The position numbers and the translations under genes are program-made. From Methylobacterium sp. W2 (GTDB lineage Bacteria > Pseudomonadota > Alphaproteobacteria > Rhizobiales > Beijerinckiaceae): a DNA stretch of 64,000 bases. Of the stretch, positions 9,121-22,467 are shown piece by piece; position 1 is the stretch's first letter; each line of letters starts with the position of its first letter. The DNA lies in assembly GCF_020662345.1 (NCBI RefSeq), contig NZ_VMOA01000010.1, positions 62,001 through 126,000 of the forward strand. The letters are read 5' to 3'. The notes under the pieces are model-generated. The model was not told the origin of the DNA. It saw only the letters and a list, made by a program, of their open reading frames with translations, and did no database searches.

Positions 9121-10140
9121 CGTTGATCCAGTTTTGCTAACGAACTCGGGTCTGCGAATGCTCGGAAGCATACGGCTCGCAGCCCCTCGCATGAACGACT
9201 CTGGCGGGTTCGACCGGCAGGAGGTGTTGCTTGGGGCTCCGATGGTGAAGCAGGTATGGTCACCTGCCGGCATGAAGCGAGCAATTAATTTCATCTAAGG
9301 TGCGAGATAGATCTGCTATTTATGGGCTATTTAAAAGAATTCGTATCCCCCATACGTAGAGGAGCCTCCAAATTTACTAAGATATAAAACCACAAGTGTT
9401 ATGGCGGTGGAATGTGAACTTTCGGTCTGTAGCTAGTCTGCCGGAGACAGATTGAAGAGTCTCATGACCGGAGAATGGCAGGTTCATCGCAGTCCTAAGG
9501 GGCGAAGAAGAGGTAATATCTGGTCCGCCGTGGAAGGCGGCGGAAGCCCTGACCAAGCATGTCCGCTTGGCCGCTCGTCGGCAGGTCACGTCCGAGCAGG
9601 AGATCGGTACCGTGTGGGCTTCCACCTCGGTAACGACTGCGTTGTGAGTCAGGTGAATGCAAAGCGGCAACGCAAATAGTGTCTCGGAGCCACCCCTCAT
9701 GGCAACGGGAATGTTCTTTTTAAAGAACGGCTGAAAGCGGAAATGCCGCCGCAAATTCGCATAAACCCAGGATTTATTTCCAAGGCTCGGGTGCCGCTGG
9801 GACGGCTCGGCAATTAACGGCGATGCGTTCGGGGCGTACGCATTCCTTCCATTCGTCATGCCCTCATTGAGATCCGATCTCAGGGTGAATTCTGTTCAAC
9901 AATCGGATCACACGGGCTAGGGCCCGCTGCCGCGAAACAATCGTATGCGTTTTGGCCTCTAGCGTAATCTTCCGGACAGCGCCGGTTTCGCCGTCAATTT
10001 AGCCCCCACGACTGCGTTCTATAAAAAGAACAATCTTGTTGACTGTAGGCACAGCGCTCTGCACTCTTTCATAGCCCGGCCGTCGCCTATTACGCCCGCC
10101 GGGACAGTCCACCGACCTTTCAGACGGAGCTTCAAGTCCG
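9121..10140. other. Intergenic region, no recognisable gene (1.0 kb)
   Basis: This gap separates the minus-strand importer operon from groES. It must hold the promoters of both. An open frame at 9377-9859 (minus) and one at 9452-9679 (plus) overlap each other; neither protein resembles a known family and neither has a convincing ribosome site. The part near 9300-9400 is AT-rich. I see no CIRCE inverted repeat (TTAGCACTC-N9-GAGTGCTAA) before groES; only a partial GCACTC half is present at about 10060. Confidence 0.6.
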
Positions 10141-12088
<1,948 letters not shown>

Positions 12089-12273
12089 TCGTCTCCGGCG
12101 AGGGGCCGGCTATGCGGTCTCTCGCCGCCTCGGCAAACGGATGGCCGATTGACTCGGCCAGCATCCTATCGGCGGCGCCTTCTTCGCGAATGAGGAAGGC
12201 AACGCCCCTAAGAGAAGACAAACTACCGATCGCAAAGACGTTTTTCTGCCACGTCCTTCAATAAGGTGGGTTT

Positions 12274-12546
12274 ATGGCTGTTTCGCAGGAGTTTCGCCGT
12301 CAGCTAGAGGGGTACAGCCTCACTACCGCCGAGGTGCTGTACCATCTTCCCGATCACCCCCATCTGTTGCAGGTCTTCGTCTGGCAGCAGCACGACATCT
12401 TCCCGCTGTTTCCCCATCTAAAACGCTTCCTGGCTTTCTGGCAGGAAACGCTGGATGGACCGCTCCATTCGGTCAGGGTGATGCACAGTCGTCTGATCAA
12501 ACCGGCCGAGTTGAAGACGATTTCGGGCGAATTCAACCTCCACTAA
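12274..12546 (+). CDS. Usg-family protein
   Basis: A 90-residue protein of the small alphaproteobacterial Usg family. The pattern is well conserved: FRRQLEGYSLTTAEVLYHLPDHP, then a hydrophobic WQQHDIFPLFPHLKRFLAFW segment and a C-terminal half ending in FNLH. No biochemical function is established that I can name. It starts with ATG after an AAGGTGGG ribosome site. It lies 185 bases after groEL and may share its transcript. Confidence 0.85.
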   Translation: MAVSQEFRRQLEGYSLTTAEVLYHLPDHPHLLQVFVWQQHDIFPLFPHLKRFLAFWQETLDGPLHSVRVMHSRLIKPAELKTISGEFNLH

Positions 12547-12803
12547 ACTTACCCTGGACCAAGCAGCCACGACGTCGGAGAGGCCGTGCACCTCGTCCGC
12601 CGAAGGAGCGAGGCTGTCCTTTGGGCCGGGGCGGAGACAGGCGCGGCTCGTGATCGGGCAGGTGACGTGGCGTCTGGGCTGATCCATGAGCGGACGATCG
12701 GCGATGATGGCGCCCTGCGCCTGTTAGAGCCGCACCCGTTCGGTTTGCAACCGCGAGGGCGCGGGCATGAACGACCGGACATGTGCCGCTTCTGTCGCTC
12801 AGC

Positions 12804-14780
<1,977 letters not shown>

Positions 14781-14784
<4 letters not shown>

Positions 14785-15653
14785 CGGGCCGCCCGCTTCA
14801 GGTCGAGGGCATCGTTGAGACCGTCGCCCAGGAGATTGAGGCCGAGGACGGCGGCCACGATGGCAAGCCCAGGCACTGCGGCCACGAACCAGTCGGTGCG
14901 GATCACCTCGCGGCCGGCTCCGACCATGCCGCCCCAGCTGACGACGTTGGGATCGCCGAGACCGAGGAAGGCGAGGCTCGACTCGGCCAGGATCGCGTTC
15001 GCCACAAGGATCGAGGCGGAGACGATCACCGGTGCCAGCACGTTGGGCAGGATGTGGAGCCCGATGATGCGTGCATCCGAGGCCCCGATGACGATGGAGG
15101 ACTGGACGAGCTCGCCATCCCGCAGGCGCAAGACCTCCGCGCGCACCAGACGGGCGAGCGCCGGCCAGCCGGTGAGCCCGATTGCCAGCACGATGGTCGA
15201 AATGGAGGGCTGCAGCACCGCGACGATGGCGAGGGTGAACAGGAAGGGCGGGATGGTCTGGAACAGCTCGGTGAGCCGCATCAGGGCAGCTTCAATGCGC
15301 CCCCCGTAATACCCTGCCACCGCACCGATCCCGACGCCGATGACGAGGGCCACGAGGGTGGCAACAGCGCCGATTAGGAGCGAGATCCGGGCCCCGTAGG
15401 CGATACCGGCGGCAAGATCGCGGCCGAGCATGTCGGTTCCCAGGGGAAAGTCCGGATCTGCGCCGGGCCATTGCAGGGGAGCGCCCACCATGTCGAGGGG
15501 ATCGCCCGGATAGAGGACCGGCGCGGCGAGGCCCAACCCAGCAACGTGGCCGAGGAGAATGAGGCCGACAAGCGCCGACGGGCGTTGCACCAGGCGGGCG
15601 AGAAGCCCGGCCGGATTCCGCCGCGACGCGGCCAGGGGAAGGGCAGACGCCAT
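14781..15653 (-). CDS. Peptide/nickel-type ABC transporter permease (DppC family)
   Basis: A 290-residue inner-membrane permease. After an N-terminal helix it has the periplasmic loop PGDPLDMVGAPLQWPGADPDFPLGTDMLGRD, a hallmark of DppC/NikC proteins, then five further membrane segments and the EAA-type loop with GASDARIIGLHILPNVLAPVI. The start ATG at 15653 lies five bases after the stop of the other permease. The longer open frame to 15875 is a shadow of that gene. Confidence 0.92.
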
Positions 15654-15657
15654 CGGC

Positions 15658-16644
15658 TCAGGACCGGGTGGTGCGCGGGTCGAGCACCCCGTAGAGCAGG
15701 TCGACCGCGAGGTTGGCGAGGACGACCACCACCGAGCTGCAGAGCAGGATGCCGAGCAGCAGGTTAAGATCACGCTGGAACAGGGCCTCGAAGGCAAGGC
15801 GGCCAAGGCCTGGCCAGGCGAAGACCGTCTCCACCAGAACGGCGCCGCCGAGGATTGAACCGAGCTGAAGCCCAAGCTGTGTCACGATGGGCAGGAGCGC
15901 ATTGCGCAGAACGTGGCGGCGGGCGATCCGGTGCGGCCGCACGCCCTTGGCCACCGCCGTGCGCACGTAATCCTGCCCGTAGGCCTCCAGCATCGCGGCG
16001 CGGGTCAGGCGGGTGTAGACCGCGAGGTAGTACAGACCGAGGGTGAGGGCCGGGAGCACGAGATGCTGTGCGACGTCAGCGGCGTAGCCAAGCCCGGTGA
16101 GGCCGGCCTCCACCTGCGCCATGCCGCCCACCGGCAGCCAGTCGAGCCAGACCGAGAACACTACGATCAGCATCACCCCGATCCAGAACACCGGCGTGGC
16201 GTAGAACAGAAGCGCGAGAATCGAGATCGCAGTGTCGAGGGGGCGGCCCGCATGGCGCGCGGCGGCAAAGCCCAGCGCCCCGCCGACAAGGACGGCAAAG
16301 CCGATGCTGGTTCCCATCAGCAGCAGCGTCGGCCCGACCCGCTGGAGGATGAGGGTCGCGACGGGTAGTCCCTGTCGGAAGGAGAAGCCGAGATCGAGGG
16401 CGAGCACGTTGGAGAGGTATCTGGCGAACTGAACGGCCATCGTCTGATCGAGGCCGAACTGCGCGCGAAGCGCCGCGATGTATTCGGGCGTGGCTGACCC
16501 AGCCTCCCCGGCCAGGACCTGGACGGCGTCGCCGGGCGCTAGGTGCAGCAGGCAGAAGTTGATGACGGCGATGCCGACCACCACCGACGCCATCTGGAGG
16601 AGGCGCCGGCCAAGGGTGCCCAGATTCGCCGTCAGCCTGCTCAT
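15658..16644 (-). CDS. Peptide/nickel-type ABC transporter permease (DppB family)
   Basis: A 328-residue permease. The N-terminal helix follows MSRLTANLGTLGRRL, then comes the family loop LLHLAPGDAVQVLAGEAGSA and the typical AQFGLDQTMAVQFARYL. The EAA loop appears as AVAKGVRPHRIARRHVLRNALLPIV and the last segment ends VDLLYGVLDPR. The ATG at 16644 follows the binding-protein stop by seven bases. It forms the membrane channel with the DppC-like subunit. Confidence 0.92.
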   Translation of the reverse strand: MSRLTANLGTLGRRLLQMASVVVGIAVINFCLLHLAPGDAVQVLAGEAGSATPEYIAALRAQFGLDQTMAVQFARYLSNVLALDLGFSFRQGLPVATLILQRVGPTLLLMGTSIGFAVLVGGALGFAAARHAGRPLDTAISILALLFYATPVFWIGVMLIVVFSVWLDWLPVGGMAQVEAGLTGLGYAADVAQHLVLPALTLGLYYLAVYTRLTRAAMLEAYGQDYVRTAVAKGVRPHRIARRHVLRNALLPIVTQLGLQLGSILGGAVLVETVFAWPGLGRLAFEALFQRDLNLLLGILLCSSVVVVLANLAVDLLYGVLDPRTTRS

Positions 16645-16651
16645 CGCCCGC

Positions 16652-18271
16652 TCAATTCGCACTTGCGCGCGAATGCCCCGGCACCGGCCCGTCGAAGCGG
16701 AAGTCGCGCAGGGTGCCGTAGACCTGATCGCCCCGGGCGTCGTGGCGCAGGTTGGACGCCTCGACGGTGAAGAACTTGAGTTCCAGCAGCGGCAGGGTCG
16801 GCAGGTCCTCCAGCACAATCTGCTGGAAGCGCCGGAACAGGTCGCGGCGCTTGCCCGCATCCGCCTCGCCCTGGACCGCTGCGATCAGCCCGTCGACCTC
16901 CGGGTTGCGGTAGCCCGAGCCGTTCGTCCATGGAATGTTCTTACCGATCGAAGCTGACCAATAGGCCCGGGTGACGCCGACCTGCGGATCCGAGAAAGCG
17001 GCGAACCAGGTGATCGCGATGTCGAAATCGCGATCCCCGTAAATGCGGCGCGTATAGCTCGGCGTGTCCTGGCTCCGGATATTCGCTTCGACGCCGACGC
17101 GGCGCAGGGAGGCTTTCAGGAATTCGGCCGTCCGTTTGAAATCGTCGCCATAGGGAATGTAGTCGATGTCGAGACTGAAGCGCGTCGCGTTCGCATCGCG
17201 CTTGAACCCGGCCTCGTCGAGGAGCACCTCGGCCCGTTTTGGGTCGAACGGATGGGCCGGAACGTCCTTGGCGTGGAAATCCGTGAGCGTCGACGGCACC
17301 GGGCTCGTCGCCGGCTGGCCGAAGCCGAACCAGACGACCTTGGCCAGAGCTGCACGATCGATCGCGAGGGCCAGGGCGCGGCGCACCCGCACGTCCTTGA
17401 GTGGGCCGCGCTCGACGTTGAAATCGGCAAACAGCCACGGCGAAAGCCATTCGTAGCCAGTGGTCGCGACGCGAAGGTTCGGCAGCGCGCCGAGGCGGGC
17501 GGCGTCTCGCAGGGGCACAGGGCTCAAGGGTGCGTATTGCGCCTCGCCCTTCTCCAGCGCCGCAGCGCGGGCAGCGGCATCCGGCAGGACACGGAAGACG
17601 ACCTTGTCCAGATACGGCTTGCCCTGATCCCAGTAGCTCGGGTTGCGCTCCAAGACGATGTGGTTGCCCCGGTTCCATTCCTTGAAGACGAAGGGGCCCG
17701 TGCCGACGGGCTTATTGTTGTAGGGGTTCGAGAGCACGTCCGTACCCTCATAGAGGTGCTTGGGAAGCACCTGCGCGCCGTTGCTGTTGAGGGACGACAG
17801 GATCGCCGGCGAGGGCTGGCTCAGGCGCAGGATCACCGTGAGCGGATCGGGCGTTTCGACGGTCGTCACCTTGCCGAAGGTGATCTGGTTGCGCGGATGG
17901 ATCTTGGTCCAGACGTTCTCCAGGGTCCACTTCACGTCCGCCGCCGTGAAGGGCTTGCCGTCATGCCAAGTCACGCCAGAGCGCAGGTGGAGGGTCAGGC
18001 TGAGCCCGTCGGGTCCTGTCTCCCAGGCGGTGGCGAGAGCCGGGATCGGCTTGAGATCGCGGTCGTAATCCACGAGCCCGTCGAAAATTGTCCCGCTCAC
18101 AACCCCGGTCGGAGCGGCCGAACTGACCGCCGCGGTCAAGATCACCGGTTCCGGCTGTACGATCGCCGTCAAGGTCCCGCCGTTCCGCTCAGGCTCGGCG
18201 CATACTGGACCCACCGTGAGTGCCAGACCAAGCATCACACCTGCGACGCCTCGCTTGTACGCTGATACCAT
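16652..18271 (-). CDS. Peptide/nickel-type ABC transporter substrate-binding protein (SBP family 5)
   Basis: A 539-residue periplasmic binding protein of solute-binding family 5. A signal peptide (MVSAYKRGVAGVMLGLALTVG, then CAEP) is followed by the family start GGTLTAIVQPEP, the DYDRDLKPIPALATAWE segment and VTWHDGKPFTAADVKWTLENV. It is the first gene of the five-gene operon (binding protein, two permeases, two ATPases). Length and order are normal for the family. The ligand is unknown. The frame extends to 18373, but only the ATG at 18271 gives a signal peptide. Confidence 0.92.
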   Translation of the reverse strand: MVSAYKRGVAGVMLGLALTVGPVCAEPERNGGTLTAIVQPEPVILTAAVSSAAPTGVVSGTIFDGLVDYDRDLKPIPALATAWETGPDGLSLTLHLRSGVTWHDGKPFTAADVKWTLENVWTKIHPRNQITFGKVTTVETPDPLTVILRLSQPSPAILSSLNSNGAQVLPKHLYEGTDVLSNPYNNKPVGTGPFVFKEWNRGNHIVLERNPSYWDQGKPYLDKVVFRVLPDAAARAAALEKGEAQYAPLSPVPLRDAARLGALPNLRVATTGYEWLSPWLFADFNVERGPLKDVRVRRALALAIDRAALAKVVWFGFGQPATSPVPSTLTDFHAKDVPAHPFDPKRAEVLLDEAGFKRDANATRFSLDIDYIPYGDDFKRTAEFLKASLRRVGVEANIRSQDTPSYTRRIYGDRDFDIAITWFAAFSDPQVGVTRAYWSASIGKNIPWTNGSGYRNPEVDGLIAAVQGEADAGKRRDLFRRFQQIVLEDLPTLPLLELKFFTVEASNLRHDARGDQVYGTLRDFRFDGPVPGHSRASAN

Positions 18272-18685
18272 CCCGCCGCTCCCGTCGTACACGCCGAAGG
18301 CTAAAGACAGCCGACCCGCCCCGCCACAACACGACGGCTGTGTATTGGATAATGGGACTGTCAGTACCAGCATGATCCGTTCGATTGAATTCTCTATTTT
18401 TTCTCAGTGAGAGATGATCATTTTACCGGAGTCGGCAAGATTGGGATTTATATTCGTCGCATTCGATGCCGCGCAACGCTCCTCGCGAATGTCAATCTAG
18501 CTGAGCGCCGAACGAATTTGCATTTGGCGGGTTACACTTAATCTTGAAGGCGCTTTATCCCCGAACCAGATCGAGAATACCGTGCTCAGGAGGGCAGCGG
18601 GGCCCATTCTGCGTCGCGCACCTAGATGGCGCGGGAGATTAGGCCAAGGCGAGGGAAGGGTCCGTCGTCGCTTGCTGGTTCGCTA
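18272..18685. other. Intergenic region upstream of ABC operon, no gene seen
   Basis: This 414-base stretch lies between the binding-protein start and the IS630 left end. The first 130 bases are AT-richer and probably hold the operon promoter. The rest (about 18540-18683) is GC-rich without a convincing open frame. The IS1182 fragment to the right of the IS630 element does not continue recognisably on this side. Confidence 0.5.
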
Positions 18686-18698
18686 GAGCATTTTCGGT

Positions 18699-19265
18699 TT
18701 AATCTGGTTCGTATCCTGCGGCGGCGAAGAAGTTGGCGCACTCATCCGGGGTGACGGTGTCGATGAGGCGTCCGATGGCCGCCCATAAATCCTCGACGGT
18801 TCGCTCGGCCGCTTTGCGCAGCAGCGCCTTCAACTTCGAGAACGCCATCTCGATAGGGTTGAAGTCGGGCGAGTAAGGCGGGAGGAACAAGAGCCGTGCG
18901 CCGGCCGCTTCGATGGCGGCGCGCACGGCCGGCCCCTTGTGGCTGCCGAGGTTATCCATGACGACAATGTCGCCAGGGGTGAGTTCAGGCACCAAAACCT
19001 GATCGACGTAAGCCTGGAAGGCGTCACGGTTGATCGGCCCATCGAGTACGAACGGTGCGGCGATCCCGGACAGGCGCAGGCCCGCCACCAGGGTGGTGGT
19101 CTTCCAATGGCCGTGCGGAACAGGCGAGCGCAGCCGCTCGCCGCGGGGCGAGCGTCCGCGCAGGCAGGCCATGTTGGTCGAAGTCCAGGTCTCGTCGAGG
19201 AACACGAGGCGCGTCGGGTCGAGATCGAGTTGGCCCTCGAACCATGCCTCGCGCGCGGCCTTCAC
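18699..19265 (-). CDS. IS630 transposase, catalytic part (ORF B)
   Basis: The DDE catalytic domain of an IS630 transposase. Visible motifs are LVFLDETWTSTNMACLRG (first Asp), IVVMDNLGSHKG (second Asp) and LPPYSPDFNPIEMAFSKLK with the Glu. It has no good start of its own. It is probably expressed as a fusion with ORF A by -1 frameshifting on the heptamer formed by the seven Ts at 19300-19306 (A7G on the coding strand). In the -1 frame the sequence continues KKTAHAAEQERPDVKAAREAW, as expected for an intact family member. Confidence 0.88.
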   Translation of the reverse strand: MKAAREAWFEGQLDLDPTRLVFLDETWTSTNMACLRGRSPRGERLRSPVPHGHWKTTTLVAGLRLSGIAAPFVLDGPINRDAFQAYVDQVLVPELTPGDIVVMDNLGSHKGPAVRAAIEAAGARLLFLPPYSPDFNPIEMAFSKLKALLRKAAERTVEDLWAAIGRLIDTVTPDECANFFAAAGYEPD

Positions 19266-19642
19266 GTCCGGGCGTTCCTGCTCGGCGGCGTGAGCTGTCT
19301 TTTTTTGTAGGTGAGATCACGTGCGTCGAGGAAGCTCCACAGGGTGCCGAGCCCGACCGCGAGGTCGTGCTCGTCCCGCAGTCGGGCGCGCATCTCCTCC
19401 AGGGTGATGTCGACTTGTCCGTCGATCAGTCCGCGCAGGAACGCCTCGTGTGGATCGAGCTTCGAGCGGCGTGCCCGCCCTTGCGGACGAGCAGCCACCG
19501 TCCCGGTCGTCGTGAGCGCGGCCATCCAGCGGATCGAGGTCGCGATGCCGACCCCAAACCGCGCGGCCGCCTGCCGGCGGGAGGTCGTTGCAGCGGCTTC
19601 CACCACTCGCTCGCGCAGATCCTGGCTGTAGGGTCGTCCCAT
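19262..19642 (-). CDS. IS630 transposase, DNA-binding part (ORF A)
   Basis: A 126-residue N-terminal half of the transposase. It carries helix-turn-helix segments, starting MGRPYSQDLRERVVEAAA with SRRQAAARFGVGIATSIRWM as the recognition unit, and a winged part near ITLEEMRARLRDEHDLAVG. The zero-frame product runs 15 residues past the slippery AAAAAAAG and stops at 19262. Together with ORF B it makes a full-length transposase of about 300 residues. Confidence 0.88.
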   Translation of the reverse strand: MGRPYSQDLRERVVEAAATTSRRQAAARFGVGIATSIRWMAALTTTGTVAARPQGRARRSKLDPHEAFLRGLIDGQVDITLEEMRARLRDEHDLAVGLGTLWSFLDARDLTYKKRQLTPPSRNART

Positions 19643-19735
19643 CTATCGCTCCTCCTCCAGAGCGATCAGTGAATCAGCCCGTGACCTCTTCGTGAACCCC
19701 ACACCATCGATTCAGCGCAAACCGAAAACGCTCTA

Positions 19736-19810
19736 AGCGACGTAATCGTCCAGACAGGCAGAAAGCAACGTGACCTTATCACGGTCTGCTGTTTGGACAA
19801 AGCGTGCCAT
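19736..19810 (-). pseudogene. IS1182-family transposase, 5' fragment cut by IS630
   Basis: From ATG at 19810 the minus strand encodes MARFVQTADRDKVTLLSACL and then DDYVA, matching the typical opening of IS1182-type transposases (M-x-RF-x4-DR-x3-LL-x3-LDDYV). The IS630 element begins directly after this, 25 codons in. The remaining transposase is not found on the far side, so sequence there was lost. Not functional. Confidence 0.6.
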
Positions 19811-19913
19811 CTTTTATCTCCCGCCTCGGGCGATAGACTGTCATAATAAAATAGAAAATTGAACAAGAAGATCGACGATTTACATTATTCGCATATGCGA
19901 TACGACTGACAGC

Positions 19914-20276
19914 ATGCTTGATTTTGACCTGCGTCATATCCTGGCAGCGCTCGGAGCGCAGGCCATCGAATGCTCATGGACGATGAGCGGTGTCACTGCA
20001 TACGATGCGGCTTTCGATGCGACGGGCGAATAGGCCGGACGTCTCGAAGAGCTTGCGACCTCCGGCAGGCGGATCAAGGGAGATCGGCTGCGAGACCTCG
20101 CCAACGGAACCAAGCAGGTCATCTGGGGCGAGTTTCAGGCTTACGCGGATGCGAGCGCTACAGTGCCCCTGTTGATCGTGCGCGCCATCGACAGCAGCTT
20201 CTACGAGGTCGCCACCAACGACCCATATGTCCTGCAAAACCTCAGGGCAACCTTCCGCGATGTCAGGCCGGCCTAA
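19914..20276 (+). pseudogene. Small unknown gene interrupted by an in-frame amber codon
   Basis: An ATG at 19914 opens a frame of 121 codons to TAA at 20274, broken only by TAG at 20031-20033 (codon 40). Before it the frame reads MLDFDLRHILAALGAQAIEC and after it LEELATSGRRIKGDRLRDLA, then a segment with VIWGEFQAYADAS and FYEVATNDPYVLQNLRATFR. The composition on both sides looks like one coherent soluble protein. I do not recognise the family. It is either a recent pseudogene or a read-through gene; there is no partner gene nearby that explains its role. Confidence 0.55.
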
Positions 20277-20521
20277 TCACCAGACGCTCTTTTCACACAG
20301 CCTCGGTGGGGAACGGACCTTGGCCGTGCGTCCGGAAGCGGACTTTGCGCCTCCGACCCAAGCCGGTCACACGGGGGGCTGCCCACACCACCGGAAAGCG
20401 GAACTAAGCTTCGATGCTCGCTGACGGCAGGACGTGGCCGGGAGTAGAATGGCAGCTTTCGGGCAGACGACTGAAGAAATCGAACGTCCTTCGCAATGCA
20501 TCGACTCTCAGCTTGTGAACA

Positions 20522-21418
20522 TCAACACCGCTGAAGCAGTTGGCTCCCTTCCTCCTCGATCCAGGACAGAAAATGGGTAATACTTAAGTTTGAGACCCCA
20601 TCGTTACGCACATAAGTGCAATAGCTTCGGGCCGGGAGAGAAGGGCCAGTGAATGGCGCGACGAGACGTTCTCGCGCGAGATCGCCTTCGATCAGCGCCA
20701 CGGGACCCATTGCAACGCCAATGCCGTCGAGGGCCGCCTGCAGGGTCAGGTAGAAATGGTCGAGACTGAGTGCCGCGACGGTTGCGAGACCTGGGACACC
20801 GGCTTCCGCCAACCAATCGTCCCAGAGCCTGGGAAGGCTGAGGGTGTGCAGGAGAGTGTGAGCCCCCAGATCCCCAGGTGTTCGCAGCGGAAGACGGTCG
20901 AGCAGACCCGGACTGCAGACCGGCAGCCGTCGGTCCGTTAGGAATGGGCGCATCGCGTATCCATAGAAGGTGTCGGGACCGCCTCGAATGACGACGTCGT
21001 AGTCCTCGGGAAGGGCTTCAAGGCTCTGGTTAGAGGTCTCCAGCCTCACCTTCACGTCGGGGTGACGCTCTCGAAAGCTTGCGAGACGTGGAACGAGCCA
21101 ACGCAAGGCGAAGGTCGCCGGCGCGTTGATCCGGAGGACGGCACTGTCGGCTTGGCCGTACCGAGCCGTGGCAGCGGCAAGCCGGTCAAAGGCTGGCCCG
21201 ACCTCGGCGAGGTAAGCGCGCGCCGCTGGCGTAAGGACGACGCGCCGATTGTGTCGTTCGAATAGGGGTGCTCGTAGCCAGTCTTCGAGCAGGCGCACCT
21301 GCTGGCCAATCGCGCCGTGCGTTACACCCAACTCGCCCGCAGCCGCCTTGAAGCTGCCAAGACGCGCAGCCGCCTCGAAGGCTCGTAGGGCGTTCAACGA
21401 GGGTAGGCTGCGACGCAT
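20522..21418 (-). CDS. LysR-family transcriptional regulator (GcvA-like)
   Basis: A 298-residue LysR regulator. The N-terminal helix-turn-helix reads LPSLNALRAFEAAARLGSFK, then AAGELGVTHGAIGQQVRLLE. This is followed by the linker and a periplasmic-binding-like effector domain (LRWLVPRLASFRERHPDVKV). Its promoter region is shared with the divergent EamA-type transporter gene starting at 21594, so that gene is its most likely target together with itself. The effector is unknown. Confidence 0.92.
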   Translation of the reverse strand: MRRSLPSLNALRAFEAAARLGSFKAAAGELGVTHGAIGQQVRLLEDWLRAPLFERHNRRVVLTPAARAYLAEVGPAFDRLAAATARYGQADSAVLRINAPATFALRWLVPRLASFRERHPDVKVRLETSNQSLEALPEDYDVVIRGGPDTFYGYAMRPFLTDRRLPVCSPGLLDRLPLRTPGDLGAHTLLHTLSLPRLWDDWLAEAGVPGLATVAALSLDHFYLTLQAALDGIGVAMGPVALIEGDLARERLVAPFTGPSLPARSYCTYVRNDGVSNLSITHFLSWIEEEGSQLLQRC

Positions 21419-21593
21419 TCGCGATAGATTTCCTGTCCAATCGTGCCCGAATAAATGGTTTGTAGCTGGCGTTCGTAATAGGCAACCTGCTCGCTCCTGT
21501 CCTGGAGCGCTTACCCTTGTTCGGTCGTCCTCACCAGAAATCAGCTGTCCGCGTGGTCACGACCGCGCTCCGGATCACCAGCGGGGCCATCGC

Positions 21594-22421
21594 ATGAGCC
21601 CATTCGTTCTTGGATGCGTCACATGCGCCGCGATCCTTCACGCGAGCTGGAATGCGGTGCTGCGCGGCGGCAGCGACCGCATGTGGTCGATGACGCTGAT
21701 GATGGTTGCCGTCACCTGCGTCACCGCCGTCGGAGCCTTCTTACTCCCGTGGCCGAACGCTACCAGTTGGCCCTACGTGATCGCCTCGGCGTTAATCCAT
21801 ACCGCCTACAATCTGTCCCTCGTGCAAACCTACCGGTCGGGCGATCTCGGCCAAACGTATCCGATCTCGCGCGGCTCATCCCCCGTCCTCGTCTCGCTTG
21901 GCGCGGCCGTCTTCGCCCATGAGGCGGTCAGTGTCCTGTCCCTGATCGGCATCGCGCTGGTCTCGGGCGGCATTGTCTCCCTGGCCTTTCAGCGCGGCAA
22001 AGTCGGGGCCGACTTCTTGCCGGCTGCGCTGGCCACCGGGGTGCTGATTGGTGCTTACACCGTTGTCGACGGCATCGGGGTGAGGCTGGCGGGAAGCAGC
22101 CTCGCCTATACGAACAGCATGTTCCTGCTGTGGAGCGTGACGATGCCGCCAATCTTCATCGTGCTGCGCGGGAGACCCCCCGTATACACCACGGCGCAGA
22201 CCGCTTCGGCGCTGACGGGTGGGCTCGTGTCCCTCCTCGCCTACGGCATCGTCATCTGGGCCATGCAATCGGGTGCGATGGGCATTGTCTCAGCCTTGCG
22301 CGAAACGAGCGTCATCTATGCCGCCGTCATCGGGCGCATCTTCCTGAAGGAGGAACTAACCCCTCGCCGGATCGCGTCGTGCCTTGCAATTGCGATGGGA
22401 GCCGCTTGCTTGGCGGCATAG
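21594..22421 (+). CDS. EamA/DMT-superfamily transporter
   Basis: A 275-residue inner-membrane protein with about ten hydrophobic segments and two EamA-type halves. Conserved features are AILHASWNAVLRG near the start, SLVQTYRSGDLGQTYPISRG in the first half and SALRETSVIYAAVIGRIFLKEEL in the second, as in drug/metabolite exporters. The ATG at 21594 follows a GGGGCC stretch; the longer open frame upstream overlaps the divergent regulator gene. It is probably controlled by that LysR protein. The exported compound is unknown. Confidence 0.88.
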   Translation: MSPFVLGCVTCAAILHASWNAVLRGGSDRMWSMTLMMVAVTCVTAVGAFLLPWPNATSWPYVIASALIHTAYNLSLVQTYRSGDLGQTYPISRGSSPVLVSLGAAVFAHEAVSVLSLIGIALVSGGIVSLAFQRGKVGADFLPAALATGVLIGAYTVVDGIGVRLAGSSLAYTNSMFLLWSVTMPPIFIVLRGRPPVYTTAQTASALTGGLVSLLAYGIVIWAMQSGAMGIVSALRETSVIYAAVIGRIFLKEELTPRRIASCLAIAMGAACLAA

Positions 22422-22467
22422 CTCTGCCGGTCCGGCCACCTGCCGGGGTGCGAACAGGAGCGTTGAG

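Larger units (their letters stand above)
18686..19733. mobile_element. IS630-family insertion sequence, apparently complete
   Basis: A 1048-base element with imperfect terminal inverted repeats: the left end reads GAGCATTTTCGGTTTAA and the right end, read inward, GAGCGTTTTCGGTTTGC. It is flanked by TA on both sides (18684-18685 and 19734-19735), the target duplication known for IS630. Two overlapping transposase frames joined by a slippery A-run lie inside. It interrupts an older IS1182-type transposase remnant immediately to its right. Confidence 0.88.

Noticed and set aside
9377..9859. 160-residue minus-strand frame upstream of groES
   Set aside because: No recognisable motifs, no good ribosome site, and overlapped by an equally open plus-strand frame; not supported as a gene.
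10010..10140. Possible CIRCE/HrcA operator before groES
   Set aside because: Only one GCACTC half-like stretch is present; the paired GAGTGC half at the right distance is missing.
20031..20033. Pyrrolysine as explanation for the in-frame TAG codons
   Set aside because: The interrupted proteins are not methylamine methyltransferases, and no pylT- or pylS-like gene is visible, so there is no positive support.
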